A stretch of 8,789 nt of DNA from Phycisphaerales bacterium UBA7708 (GCA_002482415.1 DLFY01000250.1:9514-18302), one strand, 5' to 3'. Positions 1 to 6,400 are shown, numbered from the stretch's first letter. Notes: generated from the sequence alone by a model not told the origin. Made by a program: numbers and translations.

Positions 1-1
1 C

Positions 2-19
2 GTGTTCCCCCCGGAACAC
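2..19. repeat. Perfect 7-bp inverted repeat at the left edge
   Basis: GTGTTCC (2-8) and GGAACAC (13-19) are perfect complements around a CCCC loop, so a transcript of either strand could form a tight hairpin. No T-run follows on the plus strand, and the minus-strand continuation lies outside the window. It could therefore be a terminator for a leftward gene or transcript, the base of one from upstream, or a dyad operator. The dyad itself is seen directly; its function is not known. Confidence 0.4.
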
Positions 20-146
20 ACAGACTTGATTGTCTTGAAACATCCATGTTGACTCCCATCCAAAATATCCATACGCGTCTGCATTCTTCAATTGTCGATG
101 TAGATAGTATAAACCCCACAAACCGGATTTGCAAATATTTTTTAGC

Positions 147-177
147 TGTAAATTTTACAATAATACATATATATAAT
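147..177 (+). promoter_or_regulatory. Candidate promoter -10 box with upstream palindrome before rmuC
   Basis: A perfect consensus TATAAT lies at 172-177 in the AT-rich leader. The -35 position expected with 17-base spacing (149-154) has no good hexamer. It falls instead inside a perfect odd palindrome, TGTAAA-T-TTTACA (147-159). A repressor or activator bound there would cover the -35 region, so this looks like a regulated promoter for the rightward rmuC unit. The TTTACA half resembles a -35 box but sits only 12 bases from the -10, too close to work with it. AT-rich DNA produces such matches by chance, so this is a moderate guess. Confidence 0.4.
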
Positions 178-289
178 AAGGGTATATCTTGTTTTCTTTT
201 TTTCTTGCTTCATTTGTTTTTTTCGCATAATCTTCTTGGACAAGAGTTTACAAGATTATGATTATCCAGTAATTGGAGTTTTATCTTAT

Positions 290-1312
290 ATGCAAATTGC
301 CCTGCTTATCACTTTGATTGTTCTGCTTTTGGTTGTACTGGGGATATTAGCATATCTTTTTCATACCCTTTTAGCCACCCGGCGCGAATTATCCTCCCAG
401 ACGGCCAGCGTTTCAATGCTTTCGGGGCAAATAGACCACTTACGCACCGCCAATGAATCATTGAGCCAGTCGCTGACTCAGAATCTACAATCCGGCCAGC
501 AGAATCTGACAGCATTTCTAACCGGCAATACCAAAACTCTCAGCGACCTCAAGCAGCAACTGGGTACCATCGAAGGGCAAAGCCGACAGATGGTTCAATT
601 GTCCGCCGACCTTCGCGGATTGCAGAATATTTTGCAAGCTCCCAAACTGCGGGGGCTAATGGGGGAATATTCCCTTGAAAATCTCCTGAAAGCGGTCTTG
701 CCGGCCGACCATTACACCCTGCAATATACATTCCGCAGCGGGCGCAAGGCGGACGCCCTGATTAAGCTGGCCGATTACAGTGTCTCCATCGATGCCAAAT
801 TCCCGCTCGAATCGTTCCAGAAACTGGCGGATGCTCAGACCGAGGAAGAACGAAGCCGGATTCGCAGGCAGTTCCTGAATGATGTCACCAAACATGTGGA
901 TAAAATTGCCGACAGTTATATCCTGCCGGAAGAAGGAACCCTGGATTTCGCATTGATGTATATTCCGGCTGAAAACGTCTATTATGAAATCATCGTCCGC
1001 CAGAGCGAGGACAAATCCGACCTGTCCGACTATGCCCGGTCTCGAAAAGTCATCCCCGTATCCCCGAATCTCCTTTATGCCTACCTGATGACCGTGGTTA
1101 TGGGACTTCATGGGATGGCGATTGAAAAACAGGCCGAGACCATTCGGACCAACCTGCAGAAGCTGGCCGGCGACTGGAATACGTTCGGGGATGAATGGAA
1201 AGTGCTCGGAAATCATCTTCGCAATGCCTATAATAAATATGACGACGGGCAGAAGAAAATCGACCGTCTGACTCTGCAATTGGAGCAAATACAGAAAACC
1301 GACAACGGATAA
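290..1312 (+). CDS. rmuC: RmuC family DNA recombination/maintenance protein
   Basis: A 340-residue RmuC homologue. In E. coli the family limits recombination at inverted repeats and has a PD-(D/E)XK nuclease-like fold; its biochemical activity is poorly defined. Visible order: one N-terminal membrane helix (residues about 3-25), a helical coiled-coil stretch (about 30-115) with Gln/Ser-rich heptads, then the conserved core. The core has RGLMGE (121-126), GRKADALI (151-158), SIDAKFPL (166-173), the FALMYIPAE block (220-228) and a VIPVSPNLLYAYL segment. It is shorter than the roughly 475-residue E. coli protein, mainly in the coiled coil. I prefer ATG 290, preceded by GGAG at 275-278 and placing the membrane helix at the N terminus. 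An in-frame TTG at 236 would add 18 residues and has no ribosome site. The next gene starts 10 bases after the stop. Confidence 0.9.
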   Translation: MQIALLITLIVLLLVVLGILAYLFHTLLATRRELSSQTASVSMLSGQIDHLRTANESLSQSLTQNLQSGQQNLTAFLTGNTKTLSDLKQQLGTIEGQSRQMVQLSADLRGLQNILQAPKLRGLMGEYSLENLLKAVLPADHYTLQYTFRSGRKADALIKLADYSVSIDAKFPLESFQKLADAQTEEERSRIRRQFLNDVTKHVDKIADSYILPEEGTLDFALMYIPAENVYYEIIVRQSEDKSDLSDYARSRKVIPVSPNLLYAYLMTVVMGLHGMAIEKQAETIRTNLQKLAGDWNTFGDEWKVLGNHLRNAYNKYDDGQKKIDRLTLQLEQIQKTDNG

Positions 1313-1322
1313 GGAAAAGACT

Positions 1323-2351
1323 ATGTTGCGAGTAGGAATCGTCGGACTTGGATTCATGGGACGAATGCACCTGAATTGCTGGAATCGCCAGAAGGATGCG
1401 AAGGTGGTTGCGGCGTTTGATATCGACCCGAATATCCAAAAGAAGGCTTCGGAACTGATCGGCAATATCAAAGGCCAGGGGCAGCCGCTCGATTTGAAAT
1501 CGATTCAGTTCTACAGCAATTACGATGAATTTCTCAGGTCATCCGGGATTGATGCGGTGTCGATTACCACGCCGACCTGGCTTCATGCCGACTATACCAT
1601 CAAGGCACTGGAGGCAGGCATTCATGTCTTGTGTGAAAAACCGATGGCGCTGACTCTCGAACAGTGTGACCGGATGATCGCGGCTGCCGGTAAAACCCAA
1701 AAGAAGCTGATGATTGCCCATTGTATCCGGTTTTGGCCGGAGTATGATGCCGCCCGTCAGATTATCGAATCGGGTCAGTATGGCCGGGTCAGGGCCGCTC
1801 AGTTTCGCCGATTTTGTTCCCCGCCCGGATGGAGCAGCGATAACTGGCTGACCAACGAATCCAAAAGCGGCGGCATGGTACTTGATTTACATATTCACGA
1901 CTCCGATTTTATTCATTCGCTGTTTGGTCTTCCCAAAGCCGTCCAGACCCGAACGCTGACACAGAATCAGTCGGTGTGGCACATCGACACCCAATATCTG
2001 TACGAGGATCATGCCGTTATCACCGCTCAGGGCAGTTGGCTGGCCAGTGATTCCTATACCTTCGGGATGGATTTCACCGTCTTCATGGAGAAGGCAACCC
2101 TGATTTATGACTGTCGTCAAACGCCGGCATTTCGGCTGTTTGCCAGCCGGCAGGAGCCTGTCACGCCTGCAGTCCTGCCGGAAGACGGTTATTTTCATGA
2201 AATCCACTATTTCAAAGACTGGCTTGCCGGCACTGTGGACGGCACCCGGATAACGCCGCTTCAGTCGCGCGAGTCGGTCCGTCTCATTGAGGCGGAAAAA
2301 CAATCAGCCCAGACAGGACATATCATCACACTTTATACCCAACGGGCATGA
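1323..2351 (+). CDS. Gfo/Idh/MocA family NAD(P)-dependent oxidoreductase
   Basis: A 342-residue cytosolic dehydrogenase of the glucose-fructose oxidoreductase / inositol dehydrogenase family. The N-terminal Rossmann fold begins VGIVGLGFMG, with the dinucleotide-binding glycines at residues 8, 10 and 13. The family signature CEKPMAL is at 104-110; its Lys106 is the usual catalytic lysine. The C-terminal sheet domain carries the GG...D..xxH pattern (Gly183-Gly184, Asp188, His192), which places substrate-binding and catalytic residues. Length is normal and no key residue is missing. An AAGGAAAAG ribosome site precedes ATG 1323. Members oxidise hydroxyls of sugars, inositols or glycosides, and the substrate cannot be read from the sequence. 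The downstream TIM-barrel protein and permease suggest a sugar or sugar-derivative pathway. The 10-base spacing to rmuC implies cotranscription. Confidence 0.9.
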   Translation: MLRVGIVGLGFMGRMHLNCWNRQKDAKVVAAFDIDPNIQKKASELIGNIKGQGQPLDLKSIQFYSNYDEFLRSSGIDAVSITTPTWLHADYTIKALEAGIHVLCEKPMALTLEQCDRMIAAAGKTQKKLMIAHCIRFWPEYDAARQIIESGQYGRVRAAQFRRFCSPPGWSSDNWLTNESKSGGMVLDLHIHDSDFIHSLFGLPKAVQTRTLTQNQSVWHIDTQYLYEDHAVITAQGSWLASDSYTFGMDFTVFMEKATLIYDCRQTPAFRLFASRQEPVTPAVLPEDGYFHEIHYFKDWLAGTVDGTRITPLQSRESVRLIEAEKQSAQTGHIITLYTQRA

Positions 2352-2456
2352 TTTTTCCGCGAGCAAAAGAAGCACGTGGTTGAAGCTACTGTACTTAGCC
2401 GCGACGAAACGGGAAATTTCAAGTAGGATCAGTAAAAATTACGACAGAGGTGAAAC
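2352..2456 (+). other. 105-base intergenic gap within the plus-strand block
   Basis: This is the only sizeable gap in the rightward block. It contains an AGAGGTG ribosome site (about 2444-2450) for the next gene. I see no convincing hairpin plus T-run, so no terminator, and no clear -35/-10 pair. Whether the downstream three genes have a second promoter here cannot be decided by eye. An open frame spanning this gap (2287-2538) starts inside the dehydrogenase in another frame and looks non-coding. Confidence 0.4.
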
Positions 2457-3272
2457 ATGCTTACATGCGGGAATAATCCTATCGGTGTTTGCAGTTGGTC
2501 GCTCCAGATGGCTCCCCAGGCCATACGGCAAGCCATGAATCAACTTGATATCCGGCATATCCATCTGGATTTGCGGCCGTGGTGTATCGAACAATCGGCG
2601 GAGTATCTGGATTTTATTCGGAATGCCGACTGGATTATCAGCTCCACGATGATCGGCTTTCCGCAGGAAGACTATACGACGCTGGATACGATTCGCGTGA
2701 CCGGGGGAATCGTTCCCGATAGCTGCTGGGACCGCAATAAGGACATCTTTCTGTCCGCGGTCAAAGTCACCGCGGAACTCAAGGCAAAGTTTCTTTCCGC
2801 TCATATTGGATTCATTGATCACAGGGATATCGAGGGTGCTCAAAAACTGCTGGAACGTGTGCGATTTATGGCCGACCATGCCGGCAGCAAAGGTGTTACG
2901 CTGCTAATGGAAACCGGGCAGGAAACCGCCGAACAGTTAAAACAGTTTCTGGAACAATTGAACCACCCTGCTCTTGGCGTCAATTTCGATCCGGCCAATA
3001 TGATTTTATACAACCAGGGCAATCCGATTGACGCGGTGGACGTCCTTGGCCCCTGGATCAGGCATGTCCATATCAAGGATGCCAAACGAACCGCAGTGCC
3101 CGGCACCTGGGGAAGCGAAGTCACATGGTCCCAGGGGGATGTGCAGGCAGACCGGTTTATCAAAACACTCCGCGGCGCAGGATACAAAGGTGTCCTTGCC
3201 ATCGAACGTGAAGCGGGCGATCAACGCCTGACGGATATCGAATTTGCAGTACACTGGTTATCACAACTATAA
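2457..3272 (+). CDS. Sugar phosphate isomerase/epimerase-like TIM-barrel protein
   Basis: A 271-residue protein of the xylose isomerase-like TIM-barrel superfamily (AP endonuclease family 2 fold), which includes IolE/IolI, hydroxypyruvate isomerase, tagatose/psicose epimerases and keto-glycoside lyases. Successive strands and metal ligands are visible: SAHIGF with His116, METGQ with Glu152, NFDPAN with Asp178, HVHIKD with His203/His205, and AIEREAG with Glu250. This is a full divalent-metal site, so a catalytically competent enzyme is likely. The C-terminal part reads like family members whose GxW...G segment closes the active site. It starts at ATG 2457 behind AGAGGTG. The Gfo/Idh/MocA dehydrogenase upstream and permease downstream suggest it acts on a keto-sugar or keto-glycoside made by the dehydrogenase. 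The exact reaction (epimerase, isomerase, dehydratase or lyase) is not determined. Confidence 0.85.
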   Translation: MLTCGNNPIGVCSWSLQMAPQAIRQAMNQLDIRHIHLDLRPWCIEQSAEYLDFIRNADWIISSTMIGFPQEDYTTLDTIRVTGGIVPDSCWDRNKDIFLSAVKVTAELKAKFLSAHIGFIDHRDIEGAQKLLERVRFMADHAGSKGVTLLMETGQETAEQLKQFLEQLNHPALGVNFDPANMILYNQGNPIDAVDVLGPWIRHVHIKDAKRTAVPGTWGSEVTWSQGDVQADRFIKTLRGAGYKGVLAIEREAGDQRLTDIEFAVHWLSQL

Positions 3273-3284
3273 ACCACTAATCGA

Positions 3285-4556
3285 ATGGGCCTGATGATGA
3301 ACACAAAAACCAAGATCCAATTATCGGTCATGATGTTTCTGGAATTTTTTGTCTGGGGTGCGTGGTTTGTGACAATGTGGAGGTACCTCAACCGGTTGAA
3401 TTTTGACGGCACCCAGATTGGAGCCGCCTATAGCACCACCGGCTGGGCGGCCATTATCAGTCCCTTCTTTGTGGGCATGATAGCCGACCGTTTTTTCTCA
3501 GCTCAAAAAGTAATGGCTGTGCTCCATCTGCTGGGTGCACTTTTAATGTCCTGGACAGCGACTATTACAGAACCCATCCTGTTTTTCTGGGTCCTTCTGG
3601 CGTATACGGTCTGTTACATGCCTACGCTTGCGCTGTCGAATTCAATCTCGTTTGCCCAAATGACCAATCCGGAAACAGAATTTCCTCCCATACGCGTGCT
3701 GGGCACAATTGGCTGGATTACCGCCGGCTTGCTTGTTGGTTTTATGCCAAAAGGTATTTTTGGCCTGGATACCATCGAAGACACGAATATTCCGATGTGG
3801 ATTGCAGCCGGTGCTTCGCTGCTTCTTGCTGTTTACAGTCTGTTTCTTCCGAACACGCCGCCCAAAACAACCGGCCAGCAAATCCGCGTTTCGGATATCC
3901 TTGGCCTGAAATCACTGGGCTTGCTTAAAGATCGCTCATTTGCCGTTTTTATTCTCTGCTCGCTGCTGATTTGCATCCCGCTGTCTTTTTATTATCAATC
4001 CGCCAATGGCTTCCTCGGCGAGATTGGTTTAAAAAATCCTGCAGCCAAGATGACTCTTGGCCAGGTCTCTGAATTCTTTTTCATGCTGATGATGCCTTTC
4101 CTTATCGCCCGTCTGGGCATCAAAAAAATGATGCTCCTTGCCATGGGCGCCTGGGTACTGCGATATGTATTCTTTGCTTTCGGAAACACTCAATCCATGT
4201 TAACAACGTCGTATCTTTACCTGGGGATACTGCTGCACGGCATCTGCTACGATTTCTTTTTTGTCTCCGGTCAGATCTATGTTGATAAAAAGGCACCTTC
4301 GGATATTCGAGCCGGAGCACAGGGATTTATTGCATTTGTCACTCTTGGACTGGGCATGATTATCGGTAATCTCATCAATGGTTTCATCACCCGCCGTTAT
4401 TCCACATCCACCCATATCGATAATCTGAACGCAATCACACATAACTGGCAGACTATCTGGCTGTTTCCTGCGGCCATGGCCATCGCGGTTTTCATCCTGT
4501 TTGCACTTAGTTTTTCCGACAAAATATCTGCCAAGAATCCAACTGATGGCCGGTGA
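3285..4556 (+). CDS. MFS transporter, nucleoside:H+ symporter (NupG-like) family
   Basis: A 423-residue inner-membrane carrier with about 12 hydrophobic segments and the usual size of NupG/XapB relatives (about 418). Family hallmarks are the N-terminal KIQLSVMMFLEFFVWGAW stretch, an MFS loop 2-3 motif (GMIADRFFSAQKV), and PPIRVLGTIGWI after the fourth helix, matching the RV(F/W)GTIGWI of NupG. Classical members take up nucleosides with protons. Next to Gfo/Idh/MocA and TIM-barrel genes, this one more likely carries a sugar or sugar derivative; that is inference. It starts 12 bases after the isomerase stop. ATG 3285, 3294 and 3297 are all possible and none has a strong ribosome site, so translation may depend on coupling. 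The 3' end overlaps the next gene by 11 bases. Confidence 0.85.
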   Translation: MGLMMNTKTKIQLSVMMFLEFFVWGAWFVTMWRYLNRLNFDGTQIGAAYSTTGWAAIISPFFVGMIADRFFSAQKVMAVLHLLGALLMSWTATITEPILFFWVLLAYTVCYMPTLALSNSISFAQMTNPETEFPPIRVLGTIGWITAGLLVGFMPKGIFGLDTIEDTNIPMWIAAGASLLLAVYSLFLPNTPPKTTGQQIRVSDILGLKSLGLLKDRSFAVFILCSLLICIPLSFYYQSANGFLGEIGLKNPAAKMTLGQVSEFFFMLMMPFLIARLGIKKMMLLAMGAWVLRYVFFAFGNTQSMLTTSYLYLGILLHGICYDFFFVSGQIYVDKKAPSDIRAGAQGFIAFVTLGLGMIIGNLINGFITRRYSTSTHIDNLNAITHNWQTIWLFPAAMAIAVFILFALSFSDKISAKNPTDGR

Positions 4557-5358
4557 AATCCTGATATTGTGCTGTTATCTCCTGACGGCACTCAGTGCCG
4601 CATGGTTTGGCGTGGTGCTGTCGAAAGCCCCGAAATGGCAATGGCTCACTGTCTGCGGATGTGCCATGGTGCTGTTGTTTGTCATCATTCTGGCACGCCG
4701 GGTGCCGGCAATAGGCTATCATCCCGGGATGCTGCTGCTGGGCCAGAGCCGAATTGCTGAGATTCTGTTTTGCGGGCTTGCCCCCCTGCTGTTCGGCATC
4801 CTCTGCCCGCATCTGCCCGGTCGCCGACAAAGGCGCATGGCCACGGTGTTTGCCGTTCTGGCAAGTCTGTATCTGGGATTGGTCAGCCAGGTAGAATTTC
4901 TTGCGGCTTATCATCGCCTGGCTGGTTTGAATACCTGGGTGGAAGACAAGGTGTGTCTTCAGACGACCAATTATACCTGCGGCGCCGCGGCGGCAGTCTC
5001 GGCCTTGTACCAATATGATATTATGGCCGAAGAAGGCCCCCTCGCCCTGGCAAGCCGCACAACACCTTCCATCGGCACTACAGAATACCTGCTGGCCAAG
5101 GCAATCGAGGGATTATACGCCGACCGGGGAATCTCCTGCAGGATACGTCGATTTGACTCTGTTGAGCAACTGAAAGGCAATTGCCCCGCGATTGCGGTAG
5201 TCAAACTTCACTTGGGCGTGGACCATTTCATCACCGTACTGGATATCACCAGTACCGAAATCGTCATCGCCGACCCGATGGTCGGCAAAGTCTTCCTCTC
5301 ACACGACGATTTCGCTGGGAAATGGCGATACGCCGGTATCCTCATCCACAAGAATTAA
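4546..5358 (+). CDS. Membrane-anchored C39-like cysteine peptidase domain protein
   Basis: A 270-residue protein. Residues about 4-24, 34-51, 70-88 and 98-116 are hydrophobic and should form four membrane helices, followed by a soluble papain-like domain of the peptidase C39 type. Catalytic features are visible: oxyanion Gln139 in VCLQTTNYTCG, nucleophile Cys145, His227 in VDHFITVL and Asp243 in IADPM. The usual CGPAA is CGAAA here. C39 domains cleave double-glycine leaders of exported peptides when fused to ABC exporters. This one has no ABC domain and no visible peptide substrate gene, so the target is unknown. I chose ATG 4546, which overlaps the permease stop (4554-4556) and suggests translational coupling. 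An in-frame TTG at 4501 would add 15 polar residues and looks less likely. Confident on the fold, unsure on the role. Confidence 0.8.
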   Translation: MAGEILILCCYLLTALSAAWFGVVLSKAPKWQWLTVCGCAMVLLFVIILARRVPAIGYHPGMLLLGQSRIAEILFCGLAPLLFGILCPHLPGRRQRRMATVFAVLASLYLGLVSQVEFLAAYHRLAGLNTWVEDKVCLQTTNYTCGAAAAVSALYQYDIMAEEGPLALASRTTPSIGTTEYLLAKAIEGLYADRGISCRIRRFDSVEQLKGNCPAIAVVKLHLGVDHFITVLDITSTEIVIADPMVGKVFLSHDDFAGKWRYAGILIHKN

Positions 5359-5370
5359 TGGTTTTTCGAG

Positions 5371-5404
5371 GCAAAAAAACAGGCCTGCTTTTACACAGGC
5401 CCGT
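5371..5404 (-). terminator. Intrinsic terminator of the cold-shock gene
   Basis: Read on the minus strand, GGGCCTG (5402-5396) pairs with CAGGCCT (5387-5381), including one G-U pair, around an 8-base loop. G and seven T (5380-5373) follow at once. This is a textbook rho-independent terminator 34 bases after the csp stop codon. On the plus strand the same hairpin has no T-run, so it would stop rightward transcripts from the C39 gene poorly. Confidence 0.85.
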
Positions 5405-5435
5405 GGAATTTGTCGCGTTGCGTCAAAAACCTTAC

Positions 5436-5639
5436 TTAGCAGGGGCGAACGTTGGTCGCTTCCATGCCCTTGCGGCCTTTGGCGGGATCGAACTGAACCT
5501 TCTGGCCGTCACGCAGGGTGCGGAAACCTTCGGTCGCAAGATTGCTGTAATGCACAAACAGATCTTCGCCACCATCATCGGGAGTGATAAAACCAAAACC
5601 TTTTTTCTCGTTGAACCACTTAACTGTACCGCTACTCAC
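5436..5639 (-). CDS. Cold-shock domain protein (CspA family)
   Basis: A 67-residue single-domain OB-fold RNA/ssDNA-binding protein of standard Csp length. It opens with [16 protein letters not shown], containing RNP1 (KGFGFI), then [12 protein letters not shown], containing RNP2 (LFVHY). It ends with the conserved GxxATNV segment and a final Pro-Cys. Such proteins act as RNA chaperones that melt mRNA structure, often at low temperature or during growth transitions. The start is GTG (5639-5637), six bases after AAGGAG (5651-5646). An ATG two bases upstream (5641-5639) is followed directly by TGA and cannot encode this protein. The gene appears monocistronic, with its own promoter, a structured leader of about 90 bases and a strong terminator. 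It converges on the C39 gene, leaving 77 bases between the stops. Confidence 0.95.
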   Translation of the reverse strand: MSSGTVKWFNEKKGFGFITPDDGGEDLFVHYSNLATEGFRTLRDGQKVQFDPAKGRKGMEATNVRPC

Positions 5640-5733
5640 ATGAATCTCCTTGGCTCACAGCGGAGCCACATTGCAAACCCCTCGTTATTCCAATTGTACC
5701 GCACCCCGAGGGAACTTGATGCGGCATTGTTCT
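5640..5733 (-). promoter_or_regulatory. Structured 5' leader of the cold-shock mRNA
   Basis: The predicted transcript start lies near 5733, giving a leader of about 90 bases. It contains two dyads. TGGCTC (5651-5656) / GAGCCA (5663-5668) is a perfect 6-bp stem with a 6-base loop, and its foot touches the AAGGAG ribosome site (5651-5646). CCCTCG (5679-5684) / CGAGGG (5707-5712) is a second 6-bp stem around a 22-base loop. Cold-shock mRNAs of other bacteria are regulated through long structured leaders. Whether this one changes fold with temperature or binds its own protein is inference. Confidence 0.5.
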
Positions 5734-5740
5734 GAAAAGA

Positions 5741-5770
5741 ACTCTACCCTGACCAGACATCAATTGTCAA
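5741..5770 (-). promoter_or_regulatory. Sigma70-type promoter of the cold-shock gene
   Basis: On the minus strand a perfect TTGACA -35 box (5770-5765) is followed after 18 bases by TAGAGT (5746-5741), a 4/6 match to TATAAT. A small dyad, GTTCT/AGAAC with a 4-base spacer (5729-5742), straddles the downstream edge of the -10 and the expected start point near 5733. It is well placed ahead of csp, and no other gene could use it. Confidence 0.65.
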
Positions 5771-5872
5771 ACACAATCTGTCGTTTTTTAGAAAATTCTT
5801 ATCGATAGCAACATAAATCCGCTTATCAGTATCAATAATAACGGTTTTAAGCTGGAAACAGATGGTCCCCCG

Positions 5873-6400
5873 CTATTGTTCTTCGTGAAACTCCATCGCC
5901 GCAGAATTGATGCAATAGCGCAAACCCGTCGGCCCCGGCCCATCGTCAAAAACATGCCCCAGATGCCCCCCACATCGAGCACAGGTAATCTCAGTCCTGA
6001 CCATTCCATGACTGGTGTCCGGGGTTTCCTGGACGCTATTGGGTTGGGCCTCGCTGAAGCTTGGCCAGCCGCAATGCGAATTGAACTGGCTGGCCGTCTT
6101 AAAGATCACATTGCCGCAACCGGCACAGACATAAGTCCCGTCTTTTTCAGGCTTTAAATAATATTTCCCAGTATATGGCCGTTCTGTACCTTTTTTACGA
6201 AGTATATTATATTGCAACGGATCCAGCTTTTGCTTCCATTGCCAATCCGTCAACTCCACTTTCTGATTTTCCATCGGCACACCTGTATTTTGCGGGGTAT
6301 CTATGGGCACTGAAGTCACTGACCGCCCGGGTTCTCGATCCGAACAGCCCGGACAAAACACGAAGAAAAATGCGTAAAATGTCAGGAATAAAAGTTTCAT
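5873..6400 (-). CDS. msrB: Peptide-methionine (R)-S-oxide reductase, exported, probable lipoprotein
   Basis: A 175-residue MsrB that reduces the R-epimer of methionine sulfoxide in oxidised proteins. After a hydrophobic N-terminal signal (residues 1-15) comes CPGC with Cys19 as possible lipidation site; the box is atypical because -3 is Cys, not Leu. A linker to about residue 50 precedes the SelR fold: WKQKLDPLQYNILRKKGTE, YVCAGCG (Cys92, Cys95) and TCARCGG (Cys140, Cys143) as the zinc site, HCGWPSF (109-115), GHLGHVFDDGPGPTG (146-159) and RYCINSAA with catalytic Cys163. All key residues are intact. ATG 6400 is preferred to TTG 6412 because it gives a cleaner signal sequence, with GGGA about 9 bases upstream. 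An export signal implies repair of envelope proteins, with electrons from a periplasmic thioredoxin-like partner not seen here. The gap to ppk2 is 86 bases. Confidence 0.92.
   Translation of the reverse strand: MKLLFLTFYAFFFVFCPGCSDREPGRSVTSVPIDTPQNTGVPMENQKVELTDWQWKQKLDPLQYNILRKKGTERPYTGKYYLKPEKDGTYVCAGCGNVIFKTASQFNSHCGWPSFSEAQPNSVQETPDTSHGMVRTEITCARCGGHLGHVFDDGPGPTGLRYCINSAAMEFHEEQ

Noticed and set aside
49..113. TTGACT (49-54) and TATAAA (108-113) as promoter elements
   Set aside because: Neither has a partner hexamer at a working distance.
46..261. Small plus-strand open frame of 71 codons in the leader
   Set aside because: Its product is low-complexity and Phe/Leu/Ile-rich from the AT tract, has no ribosome site, and overlaps the candidate promoter.
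656..1471. Long minus-strand open frame of 271 codons opposite rmuC
   Set aside because: It lies antisense to a clear RmuC reading frame, crosses the rmuC/dehydrogenase junction and shows no recognisable domain; it is a mirror of codon bias.
2287..2538. Open frame bridging the dehydrogenase and TIM-barrel genes
   Set aside because: It overlaps both genes in another frame, has no ribosome site and no recognisable motif.
5181..5735. Plus-strand open frame of 184 codons across the C39 3' end and csp
   Set aside because: It is out of frame with the C39 gene and antisense to the well-supported cold-shock gene and its terminator.
5819..5844. Possible terminator after msrB
   Set aside because: CCG-TTAT pairs with ATAA-CGG only with a bulge and an 11-base loop, is AU-rich, and lacks a proper T-run; too weak to call.
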